From NCBI RefSeq assembly GCF_019097595.1, contig NC_080710.1, forward strand, positions 18,959,780 to 19,023,779: DNA of 64,000 bases. The letters run 5' to 3'. Below are positions 12,416-64,000 of this stretch, piece after piece. This DNA comes from Hemibagrus wyckioides (Eukaryota; Chordata; Actinopteri; Siluriformes; Bagridae). Under the pieces are notes generated by a model, which saw only the letters and a list, made by a program, of their open reading frames with translations, ran no database searches and was not told the DNA's origin. A program made the position numbers and the translations under genes. The stretch's first letter is position 1; every line of letters begins with the position of its first letter.

Positions 12416-13810
12416 CCTAAGGGAAAAGATGTTAAACAATAATATCATCATCTTTCACCTTCCCTTCCCCCAGCTCCAGCTATCAGTGAAGAGGAAACAC
12501 TGACTTGTTTCACTCACAAATGTCAAATTATAGAAGAAATCTCTATAGTTTCCTCAGAATCAGTTCTTATGTTATCTAAGTATCATTTTAAATAATAAAG
12601 AAAAACACCTGACAATAATACTATAAGCTCTCTAAATATCTTTCAAAAGAAAATTATCTGGGATCTGTTAGCTTTCATTCAATATTTGGGAAATTTTTGG
12701 CATGTCACTGTATAGCAAACTTTATTAAAGTTACAAAATTGAATTCTCCAAAGCTACATTTTTCCCAATACTCAGCTAGCCTTGATGCAGGCATTATAAT
12801 TACTTCATATGTGTAGTTAATGCTTTGTGATTTAACACACAGTGCACTGGACACCTCTGTAGTTATTTCCCCTCACCATTGCAATACACATACTGTACCA
12901 CACAATATAAACAATTTTTGGTAGAATATATTTTTGCATCAGTGAAGCACTCAGAGACAAACACTATGATGCCACAGAAGCGCTGTTTGCTTTTGGGAAT
13001 AAACTGACACTCTTCACTGCATCTGATTTCTCTGAAGGCATTACCTCTGCGTGGTGAAAAGAAAACTGAGATTTATTATGAAGGTTGTGGTAAGGTACTA
13101 ATGGTGTGCAGTGGTGCAATCGGAAAGCTGGCAATAACACGGCGGGCCACTGGCAGGTGGCTTGCTCATAAACCTTCACTGTCAGCTGCAAAATGAAGAG
13201 ACAAACAATAACAGCTAATAAAAGACATACAACTAATTATACTGCCTGCTTTTGAGTGGCAAATAGTGGAGTCATGCATCAAGGGATACAGGAAAACATA
13301 CTGTATTTCATTTGCATGCAAGCAGAGTTCCTCATGCACACATTTAATTTCCTTCTTGTAATCCCTGGCTGTTTTCCTTTTCTTATTTTACTTTTTATAT
13401 TTCCATTTAATTTCCCCATTTAAATTTCACTTCCTTGAAAGAGGTTTATTTAGTGTTTAATGTTGGAGAGGCTTGTGAATTTTTCATGAAAAAGTTTAAT
13501 CAAAAATCTGCCACTTCTTATTTTTGTATAGACCATATGGAATTGAGATTTCACAAACATAGCCCTGCCTGTTTAAATGGTACCTTGGTCATTCTATTAG
13601 GTTCACAAGACATTTACACTTCTACAGCCTCAACTTTTTTTTGCTAGAGACCAAAAGGGTTTCTGCCCATATTTAGTACTGAATTTCTTTGTGCACAGTG
13701 GTGGTTAATGACTCATATGAAGGACACTCAGGGTTTAAGAATTTGTTGTTTTATAAGTAGTTCTATTTTTACTTGGCCTACTTGAAATATTTTCAATGAA
13801 AAGTTCTAAC

Positions 13811-13846
<36 letters not shown>

Positions 13847-13847
13847 G
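13811..13847. repeat. (AAT)n microsatellite
   Basis: About 12 units, followed by a TTATTACTAGTAGCAGTAG-like imperfect trinucleotide stretch. Confidence 0.95.
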
Positions 13848-16137
13848 TTATTATTACTAGTAGCAGTAGTAGTAATATTTTCTCAGAATATCTTTGAGAG
13901 ATATCTTGGGTTCACATATTAGGTATACATTTAACCCATCCTTTGCTCCACACTAATTGTCTATCACCCCACTACTATGTCCAACACTGACCAGATATTA
14001 TTTGGACACAAACAGAAGGAATCACAAATTTCATCTTTCTATATCCTGCAGCTGGAAAATTAATCAACAAGACTGATTTGTAATATGAGCACAGATCTTT
14101 ATTTAGAGCTGGATTTAAACAACATCTGAAGCTTAAGTTACTCTAGCCCCTGTGCTTAGATGTGAAAAGGACACAAATTTCAACAAGTCCAATTTACTAC
14201 CCAGCTGCTACCAATCCAGCACCATCTGCTTGCTAGTCAGATTAATGGTCACCTCTACAGATTGTGACTACCTTCAAAGACTCAACTGGTAACCTTCTTA
14301 AAGTATCATCACAACACAACAGATAAAGAGTGATGGCCAGCAGGTTCAGGGACAAACCTTTGAACACAACCTCTCCAGCACAGCCAGAACACGCTCAGTC
14401 GGAAAGAACCCTGCACAGACAGAAAGCCAGCATCGTCCAGCAGGTTTATTTAGAGTGCCAGCTAGGCTCTGGCCTACTATTAATGTTCCCGTCATCAGAT
14501 AACAGCTGTGGGAAGGGGGCCTGTTGCTTGGGAGATAAGAGCGAGAGTGAGTGAGTGCGATTGAGCAGGAGAGAATGGTGGTGAAACCGTTTAATGGTGC
14601 CGATGTCCGAGTACCCAGCTGTCTCTCTCTATAGAGTGACTTCGACATCTCCTTTTACTAGAGTATATATATGGCCAACACAATTGTCATGCCTAAATTA
14701 TGCTGTTTGGGATTCCATGAGGTCAAAGATTCCTGGGGTTTCGAGCATGACTCGGTTTGTAATACTTTTTTATTAAGAAAGGCAAACAGACAAGCCACAG
14801 AGACACGATCACTGATTAAGTTTATAAAGATTATTTGTACCCAGGATGTTCATGAGATTCATTTTCATCAATGAAGGAAATTAAAAAAAGAATACAGCAC
14901 ATTTACACCAGCGTTCAAACAAATCTCAAACCAAAATAAACCTGCACTTTCTCTCACACTTGCTCGGCATCAGCAACATGGAAATTTTTAAACTTGACTA
15001 AAAATATTTAAATAATCAGCTTGAGTTGAGATGGCAAGCTTCATAATACAATAAATAAAGTGATATTTGAGCAAGTGTTACAGCTGCTAACAACGAAACC
15101 CGAGGATTGCCCCAAAGAGATAATAAACTGTGCACTAAACTGCCAGCATGTCCCATCATCCAACACCCCACAATTCCAGGACTGCCTGAGTGACGGGGCC
15201 TTTCTAGATTGACAGACTCTTAGTCCTGCTGTATATCCGTCAGAGCCTTGTAAATTGTGTGACCACCTTCCCCCCATTCATTCTGTGAGAATTAATCCAG
15301 TGTCTTGGCAGTGTTTCATCACCATCACTTAGTGACAGACACCTTCCTAAATATAAACTGTGCTTTTACCTTCACACTCCCATATGGCTCTGTATGTCCC
15401 TACTACTGACATGCAGCTGAAACAAAGAAATGAAAGGTAACAAACAGAAAAAAGTCACTCAAAATGTGAAATCTAAAAATATATACCATTCTACAAAACA
15501 ATAAAAATAAATACTAGCTACAATAAAAAGGTTTGACTTGAGCCGAAACCTGATCCAGGAAGTCATGGTGTTATGGTGGTACTGCCCTCTACTGTGCATG
15601 AAGTCACTTAATAGATATTAACCTAAAGCTGTGTCTGACTGAACAGGCACTGAGTACTTGATATGCAAATATGCATCCACACCATTGGAAATGAAGTGAT
15701 CTTCTCTTGGGTTGATATGTAAATGTGACTACAATGGGGAAAAAAAAAAAAAAAAAATCACACAAAACATTGGTGTAAATGATTGCAGTGGAAGATCCGT
15801 CGTGATCTTGGGATTCATTTCTTGGGAAGATCCATTGCGAGTATTTTTGAAGGAATTCATGCAATATAAGCAGCTGTAAGGTACTTCAGGCGAGATAACG
15901 GAGCTAGAAACACACTGTAGATTTACATCCTGACAGTAATGATTATGGTATGGCTGTCTTTCACAGGCTGCAGTCTATTTCTGTGTTCAGAATGCAGACC
16001 GGCATAAACAACGCTAGTGTTGTGGTAATAGCAGAAGAGTTATAAGAGGGTCAGAGTATATTACATTCAGTTGATAAATCATCTGTTCACTTACAACTTA
16101 AGTACTGCATTTGATTATAGAACTGAAACTGTATCAA

Positions 16138-16138
16138 C

Positions 16139-16173
<35 letters not shown>
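16138..16173. repeat. (CT)n(CA)n microsatellite
   Basis: TC run directly followed by AC run. Confidence 0.95.
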
Positions 16174-16174
16174 G

Positions 16175-16620
16175 GTTTGAACTGACGCACAGTATAAATG
16201 TTTACATTTTATTTGCACTAATTCAACTGCTGCTACTGCATTTTTGCACAATTCACACGGTCATCCTGCTATATGTATGTATGTTCACAGACATACAGGT
16301 TATTAGACACCTGGTTTTACAGTTTCTTGAGTTTGCACATTCCATTTTGTTTTGTTGCACGTTTTTTTTTCTTTTTTCGGCACTGTGTCCCCTGTCTTGT
16401 GTTCTTTTTTGTACTTCCTGTTTCTGTCCTGTCTTATCTTTGTACTGTTTGCACCTGGTTGCATGTGTTGCACTTTATGTAGCCAGGGCAAACGTCTATC
16501 CCTAGTTGTCTAGCACCAGGGTAGCACCAGGGTCCTGGAGAAACGTTGTTTCATTTCACTGTGTACTGCATCAGCTATATATGGTTGAAGGTTGAAATGA
16601 CAAAGCTTCTTGACATGACG
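16175..16620 (+). repeat. retroelement-like 3' tail
   Basis: TTGCACTTTATGTAGCCAGG, GTCCTGGAGAAACGTTGTTT, CATTTCACTGTGTACTGCAT and CAGCTATATATGGTTGAA, then AAAGCTTCTTGACATGAC. It resembles a widespread fish retroelement 3' region. There is no coding frame. Confidence 0.45.
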
Positions 16621-16947
16621 GATATAAAGATTTTATATTGCACACGCTTTTCTTTTATATTATTGTTTTAGTATTTTCAATATAGTCTTGAGAGGGTGAT
16701 AGTCTTGAGAGGTGTACACTGCAACAAGAGCAACAACAAAATACAAGGCGGAAATCACTATCAGACTACAGAGAAAAAGCCTGACTTTGATAAAGAGATC
16801 AAAAATAAGGGTTGAAAACTGGTAAAACCTTATTTAAACTGGTACTTGTAAAGTAGTATTTACTGCAGGTTCAAATCAAAGTGTGATTGTTCCCAGGGCC
16901 CAAGCAACATTAATCTGTTTTCATTTAAGGCAGTTAAGGCTGTTTTC

Positions 16948-17120
16948 ATTTGGCAGAAACCTTTATCCAGAACAGCTTACATTTATCTCATTTATACAGC
17001 TAAACACATGAGGGTTAAGAACCTTGCTTAGCAACCCAGCAGATTGGTGGCCCTGGGATTTGAACACACAACCTTCTGATCAATAGTCCAACACCAGACC
17101 ACCAAACTACTGACTCACTT
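16948..17120 (-). mobile_element. SINE, same tail family, minus strand
   Basis: The plus strand reads GGCAGAAACCTTTATCCAGA...GAGGGTTAAGAACCTTGC...CACACAACCTTCTGATCAA. In reverse complement this gives the tRNA-like head, the AACCCTC block and the GGATAAAGGT tail. Confidence 0.6.
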
Positions 17121-17213
17121 GAATTCTAGTGCATTTATGAACATTATCACAAACACACATGTAGACTACAACACAATTTAGCATATATCTTGTATTATTT
17201 TGGTGCTGTTATA

Positions 17214-17575
17214 CACTACCGCTCAAAAGTCTGGGATCACTTGCATATTTCAGCTTGATTTCAGCTACAGAGGAAGACTCCATCAGCCAAGCCATCTTGT
17301 GGGAGATGCTCCAGGAAGCATGGGGTGAAATCTCATCAGATTATCTTGAAAAATTGACAGCTAGAATGCCCAGGCTGTAATTTCTGCAAAAGGTGGGTTT
17401 TTTGATGAAGGCAAAGTTCATATGAAATGATGAAACATTCATCATTTCCATCAAAATCATTATTTCTAACTCTGACATGTCAGCATGTCTTGTTCTTTTG
17501 ATATATTTTCTGTTCAGACTAATTTCGTGTGTTTCCTTGGAAAACAATACAATTTTTGATTGATCCCAAACTGAA
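17214..17575 (+). mobile_element. decayed Tc1-like element with C-terminal transposase remnant
   Basis: TA (17212-17213), then CACTACCGCTCAAAAGTCTG, a Tc1-type end. Plus-strand translation gives LWEMLQEAWGEISSDYLEKL then TARMPRL-stop, the C-terminal part of a Tc1 transposase. The right end is degenerate near TGATCCCAAACTGAAAG. It lies just beyond the map7d1 3' end. Confidence 0.65.
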
Positions 17576-17734
17576 AGAAATGTGATGTCACAGGGTCTTT
17601 ATACATTTTAACCGAATACCCCTGATGGAAAAATTTCTATATTGAATTCATGTATTTCTGTAAGGCTACTTTATACAAATAAAAATTTAATTGAAATTAT
17701 TATTGGGGGGAAAAAAAGAGTAAAACAGAGACAT

Positions 17735-18275
17735 GATGTTCCTCTTCATTCAGTTTAATTTCACAAGGCTCTCCCACCTGTATTCCAATTTACACTATTC
17801 ACATATAGCTGTACCCAGTAGTTACAATTCTCATCACATTAAATAACTAAACATTAAAAACAAACTAGCCGAAGCACTTTTCTTTTTAACTCATGATAAG
17901 AAATACAGCCATAAGTCACTTTTTTTTTCATGTTTTTGCTTGCTCTGGTGACCACGGAGACACATGGAACGGTCTGCCCTAAGGTGCGAGGTCAGACTGC
18001 TGAGTGGGCTTTTGATAGATAGTGACATAAAGCACCTTGGAGGGTGATGAGGGTTTGTGTAGTTAAGCTTGACAGCAGAGTGGCTTCTTGTAATCACACC
18101 CTTTTGCACAGGGCAGGTTCTAACCGTGATGATGCTCTGGACAATCTAAACAGCAGCCAGTGATTGGCTTGGCACAGGTCTGGTCAGGCTGTGCTTCATC
18201 ACACAATACCCCTCCAGCAGAGAGCTGGGAGTCAGGCAGATGTCTGACATCACCTCCGCTTAACAGCCCTGATGC
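17735..18275 (-). other. map7d1: map7d1 3' UTR (estimated end)
   Basis: Sequence after the TGA contains no further coding potential. The first plausible poly(A) signal on the minus strand is an ATTAAA at 17759-17754, so cleavage is placed roughly 10-30 nt beyond. A second ATTAAA lies near 17693-17688. The 3' boundary is an estimate. Confidence 0.5.
17754..17759 (-). terminator. candidate poly(A) signal ATTAAA for map7d1
   Basis: Minus-strand ATTAAA about 520 nt after the stop codon. It is the commonest variant of AATAAA. I saw no canonical AATAAA on this strand between the stop codon and this site. Confidence 0.4.
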
Positions 18276-60168
<41,893 letters not shown>

Positions 60169-60530
60169 GTTGCTCTGATGATCAGACGGATTGTCGCTAG
60201 TGTATTCCTCTGAACTGTACACTCATTCCTCCGAAATAGAAAAAAAGGAAAGAAATCCCAGTCGGCTCTCTCCGTCTATCCAGCCGGCCCCCTGTCCCCA
60301 CAGCACAGAAAGAGAGGAACACAAAAATCTCAGCTGACGAGCAGGAAATCTGTCGAGATCGCTCTCGACTTCGATAGGTTTTAAAATGGAGTTGAGGACC
60401 AAACACACACCGCACGCGCTCACACAACAGCTGATAGTATGCTCGCGCAGAAAAAAGGTCGCCCCAGAGCCGTAGCCGAAATTTGGACTCTACCAATTGT
60501 TGTGCAGAGGGAAGCACACTTCGTCGTGTG
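60169..60530 (-). promoter_or_regulatory. map7d1: CpG-rich 5' UTR and promoter region of map7d1
   Basis: GC- and CpG-richer than the surrounding AT-rich DNA (for example gccggc, tcgctctcgacttcgat, gcacgcgctc, gctcgcgcag). No TATA box is evident, as usual for CpG-island promoters. The transcription start cannot be fixed from sequence. Sequence below the ATG to about 60000 is also CpG-rich (cggccgcttcttcggg). Confidence 0.6.
60197..60226 (-). promoter_or_regulatory. 9-codon upstream ORF before the map7d1 start codon
   Basis: ATG (60226-60224) opens MSVQFRGIH and stops at TAG (60199-60197), 28 nt before the main ATG and in a different frame. Its context is moderate (G at -3, A at +4). It lies in the presumed 5' UTR, so it could lower translation of the main frame. 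It matters only if transcription starts upstream of 60226. Confidence 0.45.
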
Positions 60531-63500
60531 GATTTCTTGATCTTGTGACACTTGTTTACATGCTACGTTTTACAATTCATACTACACAATGATGGCGTAT
60601 TTTGTTTTCTGACATGAGGACGATGTTTAATCATGTCTCGACGCCTTGTCATTTTTAAGAAAGATATAACTGCGTTCCCCTTGCGGTGGATCCGACCCCG
60701 GAGCCACACTTTCAAACGGTGTGGGCGCTCAGCTGATTTCAACACTGCTGTGTCAGATAGCATCAAGTATTCTTTGTACAAGTTTGGGGTTATAACACTT
60801 TTTTTTGGCAGAATATATCATTAAATTAAATAAACATTTGAAATGGAAGCAATATTATTAAATACGAAGCTTTACAATGGAAATACATTTAATATGAAAT
60901 GAAATGAAATCAGTCTCTGATTCTATGTATGTCAAACTTGTGCCCCCTCCTCCAAATAAATAAATAAAACAATGACTGTACAATTACTCCACATATTATT
61001 GTCCAAGACATGTAGGTTGCAATAAAACAAATATTTTCATGCACATATTATTAGTTCTCTTAAAGTAATAAGATCTTAAAAAAACCTAGTAATCAGCATC
61101 TCTGAGAGCATTAGTGAATGACTAGATGTAGCCAAGCAGGTCTTATACTTTTAGCTTCCTCTTTTTATGCAAATAGTATCTTTAACTTTTCACATCTCCA
61201 CAGCCCAAGTTATGTGTTAATATGGAGATTGACTTGAAAACAGGACTTCATTGTTTATTTGCTAGGTGTATGTCCAGCAGCCCTGATACATCAAGGAATG
61301 CAATGATGTTCAAACTAATCAAACTGAACCACTCTTTTTCACCTGTAGACTACAACAGAAACAGACATGGATGCGATTTGATGAGGGGGAGGCAAATGGC
61401 ACACATGAGAGGCGACACACCGTCCCGCCAAAGACCCAGTGGGGCTCCTTTGTGCAGCTGTTGGCCCGTGCTAACACACAAACCCCAAAAGCCACCTGTC
61501 ACTTCAACTGGACACAGAAGAGGATGTATAAAGGGGGATGGGGACAAGGACACTCAGGACAAGAGAAAGTGGTGCAGCGGAGACATGTAGATAGAACACA
61601 TTTTGGGTTGTTACTTGGGAATGAAATGAGCAATAAAAGAGTTGTAAGACTAAAGTCTGACTGATTAAATCTTCACAGTCAAATGCAGAGAGCAAGTTCA
61701 TATAAGGACAGAATTTTTTTTATCTATCAGGGCATCTAACTTTCATTCCATGCATTTATAGTGGAACATAATTATCTAAAAGTCTAAATAATCTTAATCT
61801 AATATCTAAATTATGTGAATGCAATTTGCCATTAATGTGATTGCTGTCCAAATACATAAGCTTTGTTTTAATCATATCAGTTGTGCACAAGGATGCACCT
61901 GATAGCATATGATGGTATAATATATAAAGGGTGATATACAGTCACAGAATTGGATGTCACAGGATGACATAAAAGTTTAATGAAAAGGCAGCCATCCATT
62001 CATCCATTTTCTGTGCCACTTATCCTGCACAGGGTCAACAGAAGCTTGTCTATCCTAGGGGACTCGGACCACAAGACAGGGACACCCTGGACAGGGTGCC
62101 GACCCATGACAGGGCACACACACACAAACTTACACACCCATTTACACCCTGTAGACAATTTAGAGATGCCAATCACCCTACAACTTATGTCTTTGGACTG
62201 GTGTGGAAACCACCAAAGCATGAGGAGAACATACAAACAGGGGAAAATAAGCAATAAGTGATAATCTTAACTTAACTTAGTACAGACAATTAAATACATT
62301 TTATTTAAAGCACTGACTACAATAAGCAAGTAAAAAACAAAGATATAATATACAAAATTGTGAGGTTTGTACAGTTTACAGCAAAAATATAAACAGATTT
62401 GAATGTAACTGTAGTCGTTTCCCTGTATCAGTTTTATTTAGACAGATTCAATTGATGAATTCTTTGTAATAGACAGTAAATGTTTTAGTGAACTCCAGCA
62501 TTCCCTGAACATTAAAACATGTTAAAAGGAATCAAACCAGACTCTCTAATGAGCTGTAAAGGTTAATCATTACTGTGTATTGAAACTCTACCATAATAAC
62601 AAAATCTCAGAGTTCCATAATCAGATAATAGGTGAAATGAAATATTGTGTTGCTTTTATGATGATGCAAAAATAATACATTCCAGCTGCATCGCATGTTC
62701 AAAAAAATGCAGTTCTTTCTGAATTGGTTATCAGGATTAGATTTTCACTGTCACTAAGGTTTAGCTTGAAATTCTGTTAGATTAAAGAAACCTCACACTG
62801 ATAAGCTTGAGCAAATACTATATGCTTTTCCACTTAGTGCTTCACACAAAAACTGTCATTGAAGGGAAGATCCTCAGCAAGTGGAAAAACTGCAGCACAG
62901 AGCTCTAAAGCTACGGATCTAAAGACAGGAGGGAGTTATTATGTTTCCAACCATACATGGGTGCACAGGGAAAGACTCCCCCTTTGTAGGGGCTCATTTG
63001 TAAGCAGCATATCTCTCACCATTTCTCTCTTTCTCTCATTCATGTACAGATATGCACACAGTAAACACATGTACATACACACACATGCAGGAAGTATGTG
63101 TCCATTCACAAACACAACCCAAATTGATTGTGGCTAATCAGAGTGAACACTGCAGACCTGAAGCTGAATACAGAGCGAGAGAACCGGGCTCGAGGTAAAC
63201 AGCACACACAATGGAGCATGATGTAATCACATGAGCAGTAGAGCAGCCAGCAGAGATTCAGTGAACGACACACTGTACATAAAAGAGTATCTTGAAAACC
63301 TGAAAACACCCCTACTTTCTACTTTCACTGACCATTTTTCAAACAGTACTCAATGTGTCAACATTACACAAAACTAAGCTAGAACGTTTCATTGTAATGT
63401 AAATAAAATGAAAAAAGTAACAGAGACTTTGGCATGTCTTTAAAATGTGGAATTTTATCTCACATTCTTTAAAAAAGCTGTGATGGGATTCTTTCAAAGT

Positions 63501-64000
63501 AAAGATAACACCCAAAGATCAATGCAAAGCCATTGCAAAGTTAAGTACTTTAACAAAAACTGATTAGGGGTCATATGTGATATAAGGATAGCAATTTTAA
63601 CAGTGAAATGCAGTAAAATAAAGTAGAGATTAAACAGTGATGTGCTAAAGCTCAGGTTTAGCATGGGTTTCGCTGAAGAATCCTACTTATTGTTTCACTG
63701 AGTCTAGGGGTCACTTTACTGAGTAACCAGGGTCATCTGTGGCCACTTAATCAAATCACAATGGCCAGGAAAAGTTTTTATTAGAAATGAACTTAGTAGT
63801 AAATTTGCAGTAGAGTTAAACAAAACCAAAATTCCTTTGGTCTAATCACATATACAAGAGAGAAGAGAATACTTTTGTGACTGACGTATTTGTTAAGAAG
63901 CAGTGTGACAACACAGTTAAACTCTGAGTCAGGCCAAAGTGTAATAATAAATATATATATAATTTTAGCTGTTGAATTGGCTCACACATGCTGAATAGCT
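60531..64000. other. region upstream of the map7d1 promoter
   Basis: A short frame at 60633-60824 (+) starts near the promoter in divergent orientation but matches nothing I know. A GC-richer stretch at 61340-61640 ends near an AATAAA (61632) and also matches nothing. The dispersed repeat at 61990-62262 is the only identified element. 62270-64000 shows nothing I can support. Confidence 0.5.
61990..62262 (+). repeat. dispersed fish repeat ('ATCCATTTTCTGT...CTTATCC' family)
   Basis: CATCCATTCATCCATTTTCT, CCACTTATCCTGCACAGGGT, GGGACACCCTGGACAGGGTG, TAGACAATTTAGAGATGCCA and TCTTTGGACTGGTGTGGAAA. This unclassified high-copy repeat also occurs at 32250-32520, 45500-45720 and 52160-52465, with tail fragments elsewhere. 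Confidence 0.7.

Larger units (their letters stand above)
1..17200. other. intergenic region downstream of map7d1
   Basis: I find no coding exon with family similarity on either strand. Apart from the listed repeats the sequence is AT-rich and unremarkable. The stretches 1-1715, 2300-3640, 3880-4870, 6250-7720, 8240-9270, 11050-12040, 12420-13810, 13850-16130 and 16620-16947 hold nothing I can name. The open frames are short and have ordinary non-coding composition. Confidence 0.6.

Noticed and set aside
12964..13191. Minus-strand 75-aa frame preceded by an acceptor-like ttttgcag
   Set aside because: No protein family recognised and no partner exon with matching phase nearby; one splice-like site is not enough.
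60197..60517. 106-aa minus-strand frame over the promoter
   Set aside because: It overlaps the 5' UTR in a frame different from the main protein, lacks similarity, and is explained by GC-richness of the CpG-rich region.
60633..60824. Possible divergent first exon (63 aa, +) across from the map7d1 promoter
   Set aside because: No family similarity and no clear donor or following exon. Divergent transcripts at CpG promoters are common, so it may be transcribed but need not be coding.

Overview
This is vertebrate genomic DNA, most likely from an otophysan teleost such as a catfish. It is AT-rich, intron-rich and full of microsatellites, and it carries Tc1/mariner elements, tRNA-derived SINEs and dispersed repeats typical of fish. 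The species-level guess is an inference from repeat style; I could not search a database. || One protein-coding gene dominates. It lies on the minus strand and runs from a CpG-rich promoter near 60.2-60.5 kb to a stop codon at 18276. I rebuilt 19 coding exons by hand from splice sites, reading phase and protein similarity. Together they sum to 2217 nt, an open frame of 738 codons plus stop with every junction in phase. The product is MAP7 domain-containing protein 1 (map7d1), a microtubule-associated protein. It has an N-terminal microtubule-binding coiled coil (residues about 66-165), a Ser/Pro-rich middle, a C-terminal MAP7 coiled coil of the type that binds kinesin-1 (about 465-610), and a C terminus ending in EVL. 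|| Special points in the gene are a 21-nt in-phase microexon that inserts exactly one heptad into the microtubule-binding helix, an exon 12 donor that appears to be GC instead of GT, an 11-nt last coding exon, a 17.4-kb first intron and a 9-codon uORF just before the start codon. || Layout. 1-17.7 kb is intergenic sequence downstream of map7d1, with decayed Tc1 copies, SINEs and simple repeats and no gene I can support. 17.7-60.5 kb is map7d1. 60.5-64 kb is upstream intergenic sequence. The first intron holds a 1173-bp Tc1-like transposon with perfect terminal repeats, TA target duplications and an uninterrupted 337-aa DD34E transposase, and a 283-bp hAT-type MITE with an exact 8-bp target duplication. 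The intron between exons 11 and 12 (25.1-28.3 kb) is a mosaic of Tc1-type fragments, two foldback structures and long TA microsatellites. || I found no CRISPR array, operon, rRNA, functional tRNA gene or other new multi-gene system. The novel-looking material is the splicing architecture of map7d1 and the young or oddly arranged transposable elements.
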